10,740 nucleotides of DNA from a candidate division FCPU426 bacterium (GTDB lineage: Bacteria > Oederibacteriota > JAAXVQ01 > JAUVAV01): the NCBI GenBank assembly GCA_030619365.1, contig JAUXBQ010000081.1, positions 1 to 10,740 of the forward strand, in the 5' to 3' direction. The notes beneath the pieces were generated by a model. That model had not been told where the DNA came from. It made no database searches and saw nothing but the letters and a program-made list of their open reading frames with translations. Positions 1 through 6,379 of this stretch are shown here, one piece after another. The translations under genes and the position numbers were made by a program. Numbering within the stretch: the stretch's first letter is position 1; each line of letters begins with the position of its first letter.

Positions 1-46
1 CCAACGTTTTGGAAAAAGACCTGCCGAACAAAGCAACGATAGTCTG

Positions 47-52
47 TATAAC
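47..52 (+). promoter_or_regulatory. Possible -10 box ahead of the lipoprotein gene
   Basis: TATAAC matches five of six positions of the sigma-70 -10 consensus and would start transcription near position 59, giving a leader of about 45 bases that contains the AAGGA ribosome site at 96-100. No convincing -35 box lies 16-18 bases upstream, and the window begins only 46 bases before it, so the call is weak. Confidence 0.2.
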
Positions 53-104
53 TCATTTAGACGGCAGTGATGGTTTTTATCAATTCGAAAGTTTTAAGGA
101 TAAC

Positions 105-1517
105 ATGAAACCAGAGTTTCTCAGGCGCCCCGGCTGCACAATTCTGGGCCTCTTCGGGTTGTTCATCCTGGCCCAGGGGTGCTCTGCTCCTTCTCCGGAT
201 GCCGGCCTGGCGGAGTCGCCCGGCCTTTCAATTGAATCCCTCAATCATCTCAATACGATCGCCGTTTGTACCTGGAACTACCTGGCCTTAAGCCTGGATC
301 CGGTTTCCGGGCTCCCGGTTGATCATATCAACCTCGGGCCAACCGGTCGCCTAAAAAAAGCAGAATATACCACCACCACCAACGTCGGGTTGCTGCTCCT
401 GGCTATTCCCGCTGCCCAGGATTTTGGTTTTATCCCCCAGGAGGAAGAGCGGCGGTTATTAGGCAGGATATTGAACACCTTGGAAAAAATGCCAAAATCA
501 CACGGACTGTTCTATAATTATTTTCAGGTCCCGGACAGCAAGCCGGATCCCAAGCGCTTTGTGTCCAGCGTGGACAATGCCTGGCTGGCCGCCGGGCTCT
601 GGGTTGTATCCCAAACCAGCTCAGGCCGGGTCCGGAAAAAGGCCCATGACCTTTATGCGGCCATGGATTTTTCGGTTTGCTTTGATTCCGCCTTGGGTCA
701 ATTCCGCCTGGGCTATTCCGACGGGGACGGGAAGCCCTCGCCCTATCACTACGCCCTGTTATGCTCGGAAGCGCGCCTGGTTAGCTTGATCGCGATTGCC
801 AAGGGACAGGCGCCCAGCGAACACTGGTATAAAATATATCGTACCCTTCCCCAGGATCGGGATTGGCAGAACCAGGTGCCGCAAGGGCAACCCCGGGTCC
901 GGGCCGGGGTGGAGTATTTTGCCGGCTATTACCAGGTGGCCGGCGAGAAAATCGTGCCGTCCTGGGGCGGCAGCCTGTTTGAATTTCTCGCGCCGCTTTT
1001 ACTGGTTCCGGAAATGGAGCTGGCGCCGCATAGTTTCAAGCTGAACCACCAGCGCGTGGTCAAGCTGCATAAAACCTATTGCCTGGAAGAGAAGGGGTAT
1101 CCGGTCTGGGGGCTCTCGCCCTCGGCCGTGCCGGGCCCGGACCACGAATTTCGATACGGGGAATTCGGGGATGCCCGGCTCGGGAGCAAGGGGTATCCGG
1201 ATAAAGGCGTGGTCACCCCCTATGCCGCTTTCCTGGCCCTGGAGATCGATCCCCAGGGGGTCGTGGAAAACAGCCAAAACCTCCAAAAGCATTATCCGGA
1301 CCTGTGGACCGAATACGGTTTTTTCGACGCGGTCAATGTCCAGGACGGACAAGTGGCCCAGGTCTATTTGACCCTGGACCAGGCCATGATCTTTCTGGCA
1401 GTGCATAACTACCTGAAGCAGGGCGCCACCCGTAAACGGTTTTTCCGGGGCGGGATGGAGAAAAAAATAAAACCGCTATTGGGGGAAGAAATATTTTATG
1501 AAGGGAGAACGCCGTGA
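105..1517 (+). CDS. Glycoamylase-like / GH144-related putative glucan hydrolase, lipoprotein
   Basis: A 470-residue protein, probably an outer-envelope glycan-degrading enzyme. The frame is open from a TTG at 9, but the ATG at 105 is chosen: AAGGA lies 4 bases upstream, and only this start puts a signal peptide at the N-terminus. Seen: basic start, hydrophobic stretch at residues 11-23, then a lipobox-like AQGC with Cys26 as the likely lipidated residue. The body matches the alpha/alpha-barrel glycoamylase-like family (PF10091) that also occurs in GH144 beta-1,2-glucanases and cyclic glucan synthases. Landmarks are TTTNVGLLLLA near 91-100, DFGFI near 106, HGLFYNYF near 133, SSVDNAWLA near 154, GGSLFEFLAPLL near 288, VVTPYAAFLALE near 369, EYGFFDAV near 403 and LTLDQAM near 422. 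Family membership comes from these motifs; the substrate is inferred only as a beta-glucan or similar. The stop overlaps the next gene's GTG, so translation is probably coupled to the glycosidase downstream. Confidence 0.75.
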   Translation: MKPEFLRRPGCTILGLFGLFILAQGCSAPSPDAGLAESPGLSIESLNHLNTIAVCTWNYLALSLDPVSGLPVDHINLGPTGRLKKAEYTTTTNVGLLLLAIPAAQDFGFIPQEEERRLLGRILNTLEKMPKSHGLFYNYFQVPDSKPDPKRFVSSVDNAWLAAGLWVVSQTSSGRVRKKAHDLYAAMDFSVCFDSALGQFRLGYSDGDGKPSPYHYALLCSEARLVSLIAIAKGQAPSEHWYKIYRTLPQDRDWQNQVPQGQPRVRAGVEYFAGYYQVAGEKIVPSWGGSLFEFLAPLLLVPEMELAPHSFKLNHQRVVKLHKTYCLEEKGYPVWGLSPSAVPGPDHEFRYGEFGDARLGSKGYPDKGVVTPYAAFLALEIDPQGVVENSQNLQKHYPDLWTEYGFFDAVNVQDGQVAQVYLTLDQAMIFLAVHNYLKQGATRKRFFRGGMEKKIKPLLGEEIFYEGRTP

Positions 1518-3946
1518 AATTAACCATGGCTGATCAATGTTTCCGCCAAGACGGCAAACCGTTTTTTCTCTATTGTGGAGAAGTCCAGTATTTTCGGATT
1601 CCGCCCGAAAAATGGCGGACGCATTTGGACAAGCTGAAAAAGGCCGGCGCCAACGCGGTGGCCACTTATATCCCGTGGTCCTGGCACGAATACGCCGATC
1701 AGGAGTGCGATTTTACGGGCGCCACGGATCCGCGCCGGGACGTGGTCCGGTTTTTGGAACTGACCCGGGAGGTGGGCCTGTACGTTATTATCAAGCCCGG
1801 CCCGTACATCGTGGCGGAATTCAATGACAAGGGCATTCCCGGCTGGTTGACCGCTAAACATCCGGAAATCATGGCCCAGGGCGTTCAGGTCGTGACCTAC
1901 CTGCATAAAACCTACCTCGCCTACGTGCGGCGCTGGTATGACCAGGTGCTCAAGATCATCGAACCGCGGCAAGTGACCCGGGGTGGCAACATCCTGATGC
2001 TGCAGGTCTGCAATGAGGTCGGGCTTTATCAGTGGCTGGACGGGCAGGGCGACACGGGGAAAGTCTCCCTGGAATATTTTCAAAAATATTTAAAGCGGGA
2101 ATATAAAACCATCCGGGCCCTGAATAAAACCTATGGTTCCCGTTACCGGGACTTCGGACGCATTCCCGCTCCGAGCACACCCACCCGCAACGCCCAAGAG
2201 TTTGTCCGCTGGAACGATTGGCATGATTTCCACCGCTGGTACTACGGAGAATATCTCTCGCTGCTTATAAAAGAAATAACCCAACGGAACATTGACATTC
2301 AACTCATCCACAATGTTCCCGGCTGGGTTTATGGACGCGCCCAGGAATATCCCGTGAATATCACCTTTTACGCCGAAGCCCTCCGGCGGAATCCCAACCT
2401 GCTGCTGGGTCTTGACCACATTCCGGAAAATCCCACCTACCGCAACCAGCATGATGATCTGGTCATCAATGAAATGGTCCGGGCCATGCAGGGCAGGGAA
2501 AAACCCCTGCTGGTCATCGAGCAGCAGGCCGGCACGCGCGAACACGGTGTGCACACGTTTCCCCGTGAAATGGAGCTCTTCTACAAAGCCTCCCTGGGAC
2601 GCGGCATCACAGGCATGAATCTCTACATGTTTTCCCAAGGGATCAATCCCGAACGGACGGGCGCGACGGGTCCGACCTTTTACTGGATGACCGCTTTAAA
2701 TCCCGAGGGGGAAGAGAAGCCCTTGTATGCGGTGACCGCGAAACTCGGAAGAATCATCGGAACGTTCGGCCAGGCCCTGGCGCAAACCAGAAAAAGAGCC
2801 GGGACCGGCGTGGTGTTCTACCGCCCTTATTATCATGACGAGTTTTACTATCCGCTTTTTGGCGGAGTCCTGAAGCTAAATGCCCGGTCAGCCGGATTGC
2901 GCTATGATCCCAAGCAAATGCGCAATATGTATTATTTTGACGGCCTGCTGCGCATCTTGAATATGCAAAACCATGATTTTGACCTGCAGGACTTGCAAAG
3001 TGAAACGCCGGATCCGAAACGTACCTCCCGGTTATATGTCATGGCCCAGGACCGCATGGATCCGGACAGCCAGGAAAAGCTGGCACAATACGTGGAAACA
3101 GGCGGGCACCTGATTCTCTTTCCGGGATTTCCGGACCAGGACTTGAAAATGCGGCCCTGCCTTATACTACAGGAACGCCTGGGCATTCAGGAAGGCCCGG
3201 AGGCCGTGCTGGACGGATTCCCCAAAATGGATTTGTTTGAGTTCAAGGATATCAGTTGCCTGGCCCCGATCCGAACCTATTCCGCGGAAGGGTCTGAAAT
3301 CATCGCGCGCACAGCCCAGGGCGAATCCTGCGGATTGACGCGGCGCGTGGGCCGGGGACGGATTACGGTTCTGGGTACGGCGTTTAGCTACGGTATTAAA
3401 GAGCACTTGTTCGCCTTGGCCAAGCTGCAGGCCCTGGCCGGATCCCGGCCGGCGGCAGTGGAAGTGGATAATCCGCAAATACAGGCCCATCTGCGTTACG
3501 GAAAGGATTACGCTTTTTTAACCCTGCTGAATTACACGCCCGAAACCCAGCCGCTCCAGGCGCTGGCTCGCGATATTCCGGGGGCCGGCGAGTTGCGAAT
3601 TCCCGAAGCAGGAGTATTGCGCCTGCCGCCGGTGAGCGGCCTCCTTATCCCGCTCCATTACCCCGTACCCGGGAGCGATATTCGGCTGCTCTGGACGACC
3701 TGCGAAATATTATCCCTGGCCGCCGAACCGCACGGTTGGAGAGCGGAGGTTAAACAGGTGGATCATCAGGCTTCGGAAATGGCCTTCAAGATCCCGGATT
3801 CCCTCCAAGTCGTCACGGTTACGTATGACCGCAAACCAGTCGTGGTTCAGCAGACCGGAACGGTTTGTAAGATAAATATCACCGGTCTGGAGGGACAGGC
3901 GGAGTTGGTCGTGACCTGTCGATCCCAGGCGGAGGGGGCGAGGTAA
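1514..3946 (+). CDS. GH35-like beta-galactosidase-type glycosidase with GH42-like middle domain
   Basis: An 810-residue retaining glycosidase of clan GH-A, likely removing terminal beta-galactosyl or related sugars. The GTG start at 1514 is supported by AAGGGAG at 1501-1507 and the 4-base overlap with the preceding stop; the ATG at 1526 is too far from that site. Seen: a TIM-barrel region at residues 1-420 with the GH35-type stretch KPGPYIVAEF (94-103) and GIPGWL. The acid/base motif LQVCNEVG gives Glu168 as proton donor. VIEQQAG supplies Glu336 as the candidate nucleophile, although the surrounding sequence is not the usual GH35 form. Residues about 431-625 resemble the GH42 trimerisation (GATase-like) domain, including LAQYVETGGHLILFPG near 523-538. 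A beta-rich C-terminal region follows. No signal peptide is visible, so the enzyme is probably cytoplasmic, whereas its partner is a lipoprotein. GH35-like is the best fit; GH42 or a newer GH-A family remains possible. Confidence 0.75.
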   Translation: MKLTMADQCFRQDGKPFFLYCGEVQYFRIPPEKWRTHLDKLKKAGANAVATYIPWSWHEYADQECDFTGATDPRRDVVRFLELTREVGLYVIIKPGPYIVAEFNDKGIPGWLTAKHPEIMAQGVQVVTYLHKTYLAYVRRWYDQVLKIIEPRQVTRGGNILMLQVCNEVGLYQWLDGQGDTGKVSLEYFQKYLKREYKTIRALNKTYGSRYRDFGRIPAPSTPTRNAQEFVRWNDWHDFHRWYYGEYLSLLIKEITQRNIDIQLIHNVPGWVYGRAQEYPVNITFYAEALRRNPNLLLGLDHIPENPTYRNQHDDLVINEMVRAMQGREKPLLVIEQQAGTREHGVHTFPREMELFYKASLGRGITGMNLYMFSQGINPERTGATGPTFYWMTALNPEGEEKPLYAVTAKLGRIIGTFGQALAQTRKRAGTGVVFYRPYYHDEFYYPLFGGVLKLNARSAGLRYDPKQMRNMYYFDGLLRILNMQNHDFDLQDLQSETPDPKRTSRLYVMAQDRMDPDSQEKLAQYVETGGHLILFPGFPDQDLKMRPCLILQERLGIQEGPEAVLDGFPKMDLFEFKDISCLAPIRTYSAEGSEIIARTAQGESCGLTRRVGRGRITVLGTAFSYGIKEHLFALAKLQALAGSRPAAVEVDNPQIQAHLRYGKDYAFLTLLNYTPETQPLQALARDIPGAGELRIPEAGVLRLPPVSGLLIPLHYPVPGSDIRLLWTTCEILSLAAEPHGWRAEVKQVDHQASEMAFKIPDSLQVVTVTYDRKPVVVQQTGTVCKINITGLEGQAELVVTCRSQAEGAR

Positions 3947-3964
3947 ACCCACGCTGACCCGGCA

Positions 3965-3980
3965 TCCGGCATCCGCCGGA
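3965..3980. repeat. Small inverted repeat
   Basis: TCCGGC and GCCGGA form a perfect 6-base stem around an ATCC loop, 19 bases after the glycosidase stop. No T-run follows, so an intrinsic terminator is unlikely. It adjoins a second hairpin and a repeat fragment and may belong to the same repeat-rich patch. Confidence 0.5.
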
Positions 3981-3992
3981 CAAGTACGCCGG

Positions 3993-4017
3993 CTTGCCCC
4001 GCGTATGCGGGGGCAAG
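3993..4017. repeat. GC-rich hairpin (CTTGCCCCGC / GCGGGGGCAAG)
   Basis: The two arms pair over 10 bases with a single bulged G around a GTAT loop. No T-run follows, so it is not a classical rho-independent terminator, though it could slow readthrough from the glycosidase unit into the Bat operon. Its CCCCGC / GCGGGG core is shared with the two hairpins in the batA-batB gap. The CCCCGCG at 3997-4003 could alternatively pair with CGCGGGG at 4020-4026. Confidence 0.6.
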
Positions 4018-4043
4018 AGCGCGGGGATATCTTCGTATATTGA
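4018..4043 (-). repeat. Dispersed repeat copy 1 (inverted relative to 6204-6229)
   Basis: This 26-base stretch equals the reverse complement of 6204-6229 at 24 of 26 positions; both mismatches are adjacent, at 4029-4030. It contains the landmark CTTCGTATATTGA. Its last four bases, TTGA, are the first four bases of the consensus -35 box at 4040-4045. Confidence 0.85.
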
Positions 4044-4068
4044 CAGCCCTAATCGCTTACTTTATAAT
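4040..4068 (+). promoter_or_regulatory. Perfect sigma-70 promoter for the Bat operon
   Basis: TTGACA (4040-4045) and TATAAT (4063-4068) are both full consensus and are separated by the optimal 17 bases. The expected transcription start, 5-9 bases after the -10 box, falls at about 4074-4077, immediately before the ATG at 4078. The transcript would therefore have a leader of 0-5 bases and no room for a Shine-Dalgarno site. Housekeeping, constitutive-type expression of the downstream cluster is inferred. Confidence 0.9.
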
Positions 4069-4077
4069 GCAGATTAA

Positions 4078-5106
4078 ATGAAACGTTTTAGGTTTTTAAT
4101 CACTTTAATTGTTGTCCTGCTGGTGGTCTCGGCGGGCTGGGCTGAGGACATGGAAGTTATAAAAGCCCAAGTCAGCCGGGAGACGGTGAATTTGGGAGAC
4201 ACCCTGATTTATACCGTTGAAGTGATGACCGCCGGGGAGAAACAATTCTCGCCCGACATCACGCTGCCGGATTTCAGCCAGCTTTTCCAAGTGACAGACA
4301 CGTTTAGCCGTTCCTCGGTAAATATTCTGAATGGCCGGACCCATATCATCAATTTTAAAGAAGTACACTTGATCGCCAACCGAACGGGCCGTATACGAAT
4401 TCCCCCCAGCACCGTGGAACTGATCGACCCGGGAACCAACCAGCGCCTGGTGCGTCAGACAAATTCCGTGGGCGTGCAGGTAAATGAATCCACCGGGAAG
4501 GCCGCGATTCCCACACCCACGCCGGAAATCGACGTTTTGAAACCCATCAAAAAATCGGCGCGCTTGAACGCATCCCAGTGGTCGCCCTTTGTCATTGGCG
4601 GGGGTATGATCGTGCTGTTGTTCACGCTCATGGCGTACTTGCGGAGCCGCCCGAAAGGGGAGAAACCCAAGCCGGCCGAGCCGGTGGACCCGAGAACACC
4701 GGAAGAGCGCGCGCTGGAAGCGCTGGAAGCAGCCATACACCTGAAAACCGAGGGGAAGCTCGACGAATTTTACACCCAACTCTCTTCCATTCTCAGGCGT
4801 TTCATGTCGGAAACCTTTGAATTCAAGGCCGAGGAAAGCACGACGCGGGAAATGCTCCGGGAGATGGAACGCCTGCAGTTTAAGCCCCGGTTTCTGGAAA
4901 AATACCGGAAATATTTCATCGAATGCGACCAGGTGAAATTTGCCCAAGTAAAACCGCCCTCGAACAGCGTGGAAACCATGCTCCCGCGGGTGAAGGACTT
5001 GATTGGGGACGAAGACAAGCAGGATCTTCCCGAACCCGAGCCGGAACCCGAAGCTGAGCAAGCCGGAGAGGCGGAAAGGGACAAGTCTCCGGCGGAGAAG
5101 TCGTGA
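4078..5106 (+). CDS. batD: BatD-like membrane protein (copy 1)
   Basis: A 342-residue single-anchor envelope protein of the Bat system. Seen: signal peptide at residues 1-22 (basic MKRFRF, hydrophobic core, cleavage probably after GWA); a periplasmic beta-rich domain at about 25-137 with VSRETVNLGDTLIYTVEV typical of BatD N-terminal repeats; a Pro-rich linker; one transmembrane helix at 169-188; then a cytoplasmic helical domain at about 205-312 resembling the DUF4381/BatD C-terminal region, with LDEFYTQLSSILRRF and CDQVKFAQ; and an acidic EPEPEPE tail. BatD proteins usually carry two or three N-terminal repeats, so this is a short form. Start: the signal peptide requires the first ATG, yet no ribosome site exists because the promoter abuts the codon. 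It overlaps batA by four bases (GTGA). The same layout recurs in the gene at 9822, clearly a paralogue. The role, anchoring or stabilising the BatA/BatB complex, is inferred from the family. Confidence 0.75.
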   Translation: MKRFRFLITLIVVLLVVSAGWAEDMEVIKAQVSRETVNLGDTLIYTVEVMTAGEKQFSPDITLPDFSQLFQVTDTFSRSSVNILNGRTHIINFKEVHLIANRTGRIRIPPSTVELIDPGTNQRLVRQTNSVGVQVNESTGKAAIPTPTPEIDVLKPIKKSARLNASQWSPFVIGGGMIVLLFTLMAYLRSRPKGEKPKPAEPVDPRTPEERALEALEAAIHLKTEGKLDEFYTQLSSILRRFMSETFEFKAEESTTREMLREMERLQFKPRFLEKYRKYFIECDQVKFAQVKPPSNSVETMLPRVKDLIGDEDKQDLPEPEPEPEAEQAGEAERDKSPAEKS

Positions 5107-6194
5107 GCGTGCCCGCGGCCTTCCCGACCGGCGCGCTCCATTGGGCCACCATTCCTTTCTTACTGCTGCTCATCTGCCTCCCCCTGGCGGTTTTATTCAT
5201 CTCCCGCTTAAAACGCAAATCCGGCGGGCTGCGGTTTCCGGCCCTCTCCTTCCTCATCCCCCTGAGCCGCGAAGCAGGCCAAATGCTCCGGCACCTGCCC
5301 CTGGCCTTGCGCCTGGCCGCCTTGTTGTGTCTGGTCCTGGTTTTGGCGCGTCCGCAAAGCGAGTTGCGCCTGGTGGACCGGGAGGAGGAAACCCTGGATA
5401 TAATCCTCGCGTTGGATCTTTCGGAAAGCATGCGCGCCTATGACATCCGGCCCAACCGGCTGACCGTGGCCAAACGCGTTTTATCCGAATTCATCGATAA
5501 GCGCCAACAGGACCGGTTTGGGCTGGTGGTGTTTTCCGGCCACAGCCTGACTTTGTCGCCGCTCACCATCGACGGAGAAGCGGTGCGGCAGAGCCTGCGG
5601 GACGTGAATACGCAAACCGTAAGGATTGAGGGCACGGCTATCGGCGAGGCGGTGCTCATGGCCGCGAACCGCCTGCTGGAACCATCCGGGACCAACGAGT
5701 CGGATCAGCCAGGGGACGCCGGGGCCTCCCCGGCGAATGCCGGGCGGGGAAAAATAATTATTCTGGCCACGGATGGTGTCAGCAACCGGGGAGTCCACCC
5801 CTTGCTGGCCGCCCAGGTGGCCGCGGCCAAGGGTCTGAAACTATATACCATTGGTCTGGGCAGGGACAAGCGGGTGCTCCGGTATGAAAAAGATCCCCAT
5901 GGCCGCCGGGTGCCGCTGCGCGACGTGTATGGACGTCTCCAGTATTGGGAGAAGCCGGACGAGACGGTTCTGCGAAAAATGGCCGACCTGGGCGGCGGAC
6001 GGTATTTCCGGGCCGGGAATCAGGCGAAGTTCAAAGCCGTCATGCAGGAAATCGACCGGATGGAGAAACGGAAGATAACGCTGAAGCGCCGGAGTATTTA
6101 CCGGGAGGAATATGTATGGCTCCTGCTCGCGGCCATGCTCTTATTGGTGCTGGAAAGCACGTTTAAAACCACGCGCCTCCGTTCCTGGATTTAA
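5103..6194 (+). CDS. batA: BatA-like VWA domain membrane protein
   Basis: A 363-residue von Willebrand factor A protein of the Bat/aerotolerance type. The GTG start overlaps the preceding stop, and GGAG at 5094-5097 sits 5 bases upstream. Seen: transmembrane helices at about residues 16-33 and 66-82, the VWA domain at about 98-320, and a C-terminal helix at 337-352, the standard BatA layout. The metal-ion-dependent adhesion site looks complete: DLSES (Asp105, Ser107, Ser109), Thr178 in IEGTAIGEA and Asp224 in ATDGVSNRG. The domain is probably periplasmic or membrane-proximal and is thought to work with BatB and a MoxR AAA+ ATPase, which is not present here. Odd: a Gly/Pro/Ala-rich stretch at 193-216, where family members usually have a short turn, is encoded by a perfect palindrome (5717-5735). 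The gene ends 186 bases before batB instead of overlapping it. Confidence 0.85.
   Translation: MSVPAAFPTGALHWATIPFLLLLICLPLAVLFISRLKRKSGGLRFPALSFLIPLSREAGQMLRHLPLALRLAALLCLVLVLARPQSELRLVDREEETLDIILALDLSESMRAYDIRPNRLTVAKRVLSEFIDKRQQDRFGLVVFSGHSLTLSPLTIDGEAVRQSLRDVNTQTVRIEGTAIGEAVLMAANRLLEPSGTNESDQPGDAGASPANAGRGKIIILATDGVSNRGVHPLLAAQVAAAKGLKLYTIGLGRDKRVLRYEKDPHGRRVPLRDVYGRLQYWEKPDETVLRKMADLGGGRYFRAGNQAKFKAVMQEIDRMEKRKITLKRRSIYREEYVWLLLAAMLLLVLESTFKTTRLRSWI
5717..5735. repeat. Perfect palindrome inside the batA VWA domain
   Basis: CGCCGGGG (5717-5724) and CCCCGGCG (5728-5735) pair perfectly around a CCT loop. The palindrome lies in the stretch encoding the low-complexity insert near residues 205-212 of BatA. 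It may be a small palindromic element fixed in a surface loop, or simply GC-rich low-complexity coding sequence. Confidence 0.7.
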
Positions 6195-6203
6195 AATGGC
6201 GGC

Positions 6204-6229
6204 TCAATATACGAAGGAATCCCCGCGCT
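6204..6229 (+). repeat. Dispersed repeat copy 2
   Basis: This stretch matches the reverse complement of 4018-4043 at 24 of 26 positions, with the landmark TATACGAAG followed by CCCCGCGCT. In this copy the sequence beyond the shared TTGA (read on the minus strand) does not continue into a -35 box with a partner -10. It runs into the first hairpin of the batA-batB gap. Confidence 0.85.
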
Positions 6230-6240
6230 TCAGCGCGGGG
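6221..6240. repeat. Hairpin 1 of the batA-batB gap
   Basis: CCCCGCGCT (6221-6229) and AGCGCGGGG (6232-6240) form a perfect 9-base stem, in practice a TTCA tetraloop on an 8-base stem. No T-run follows, so a REP-type hairpin or RNA-stability element is more likely than a terminator. It differs from hairpin 2 by one base pair exchanged on both arms. Confidence 0.8.
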
Positions 6241-6248
6241 TTACCTCG

Positions 6249-6287
6249 CCCCCTCTCCCTATCAGGGAGAGGGACTCAGGGTGAGGG
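6249..6287. repeat. CCCTCTCCCT / AGGGAGAGGG palindrome of a widespread repeat type
   Basis: CCCTCTCCCT (6251-6260) and AGGGAGAGGG (6264-6273) pair perfectly over 10 bases around ATC, followed by CTCAGGGTGAGGG. This arrangement is recognisable as an intergenic repeat type seen across many unrelated bacterial genomes. Its mechanism of spread is not shown by the sequence; no transposase lies in the window. Confidence 0.75.
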
Positions 6288-6342
6288 ATACCTGAATGCC
6301 CCGACCGGATTAATAATTAGAGGACGGGACTTCCGATGGTCG

Positions 6343-6362
6343 CCCCGCACTTAAGTGCGGGG
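6343..6362. repeat. Hairpin 2 of the batA-batB gap
   Basis: CCCCGCACTT followed by AAGTGCGGGG is a perfect 20-base palindrome ending 5 bases before the batB ribosome site. It mirrors hairpin 1: the G-C pair at the seventh stem position is an A-T pair here. Its position could affect batB translation or transcript processing. Confidence 0.8.
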
Positions 6363-6379
6363 ATGATAAGGACCTGAGT

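Noticed and set aside
9..104. N-terminal extension of the lipoprotein gene from a TTG
   Set aside because: It would bury the signal peptide behind 32 unrelated residues, and no ribosome site fits within the window; the ATG at 105 has AAGGA.
4105..5061. Minus-strand frame of 318 residues opposite the first BatD-like gene
   Set aside because: It is a shadow of a GC-rich coding strand, with no ribosome site and no domain; the plus-strand gene is well supported.
6204..6362. CRISPR array or transposon between batA and batB
   Set aside because: The palindromes are not evenly spaced direct repeats, and there is no transposase, cas gene or clear target duplication.
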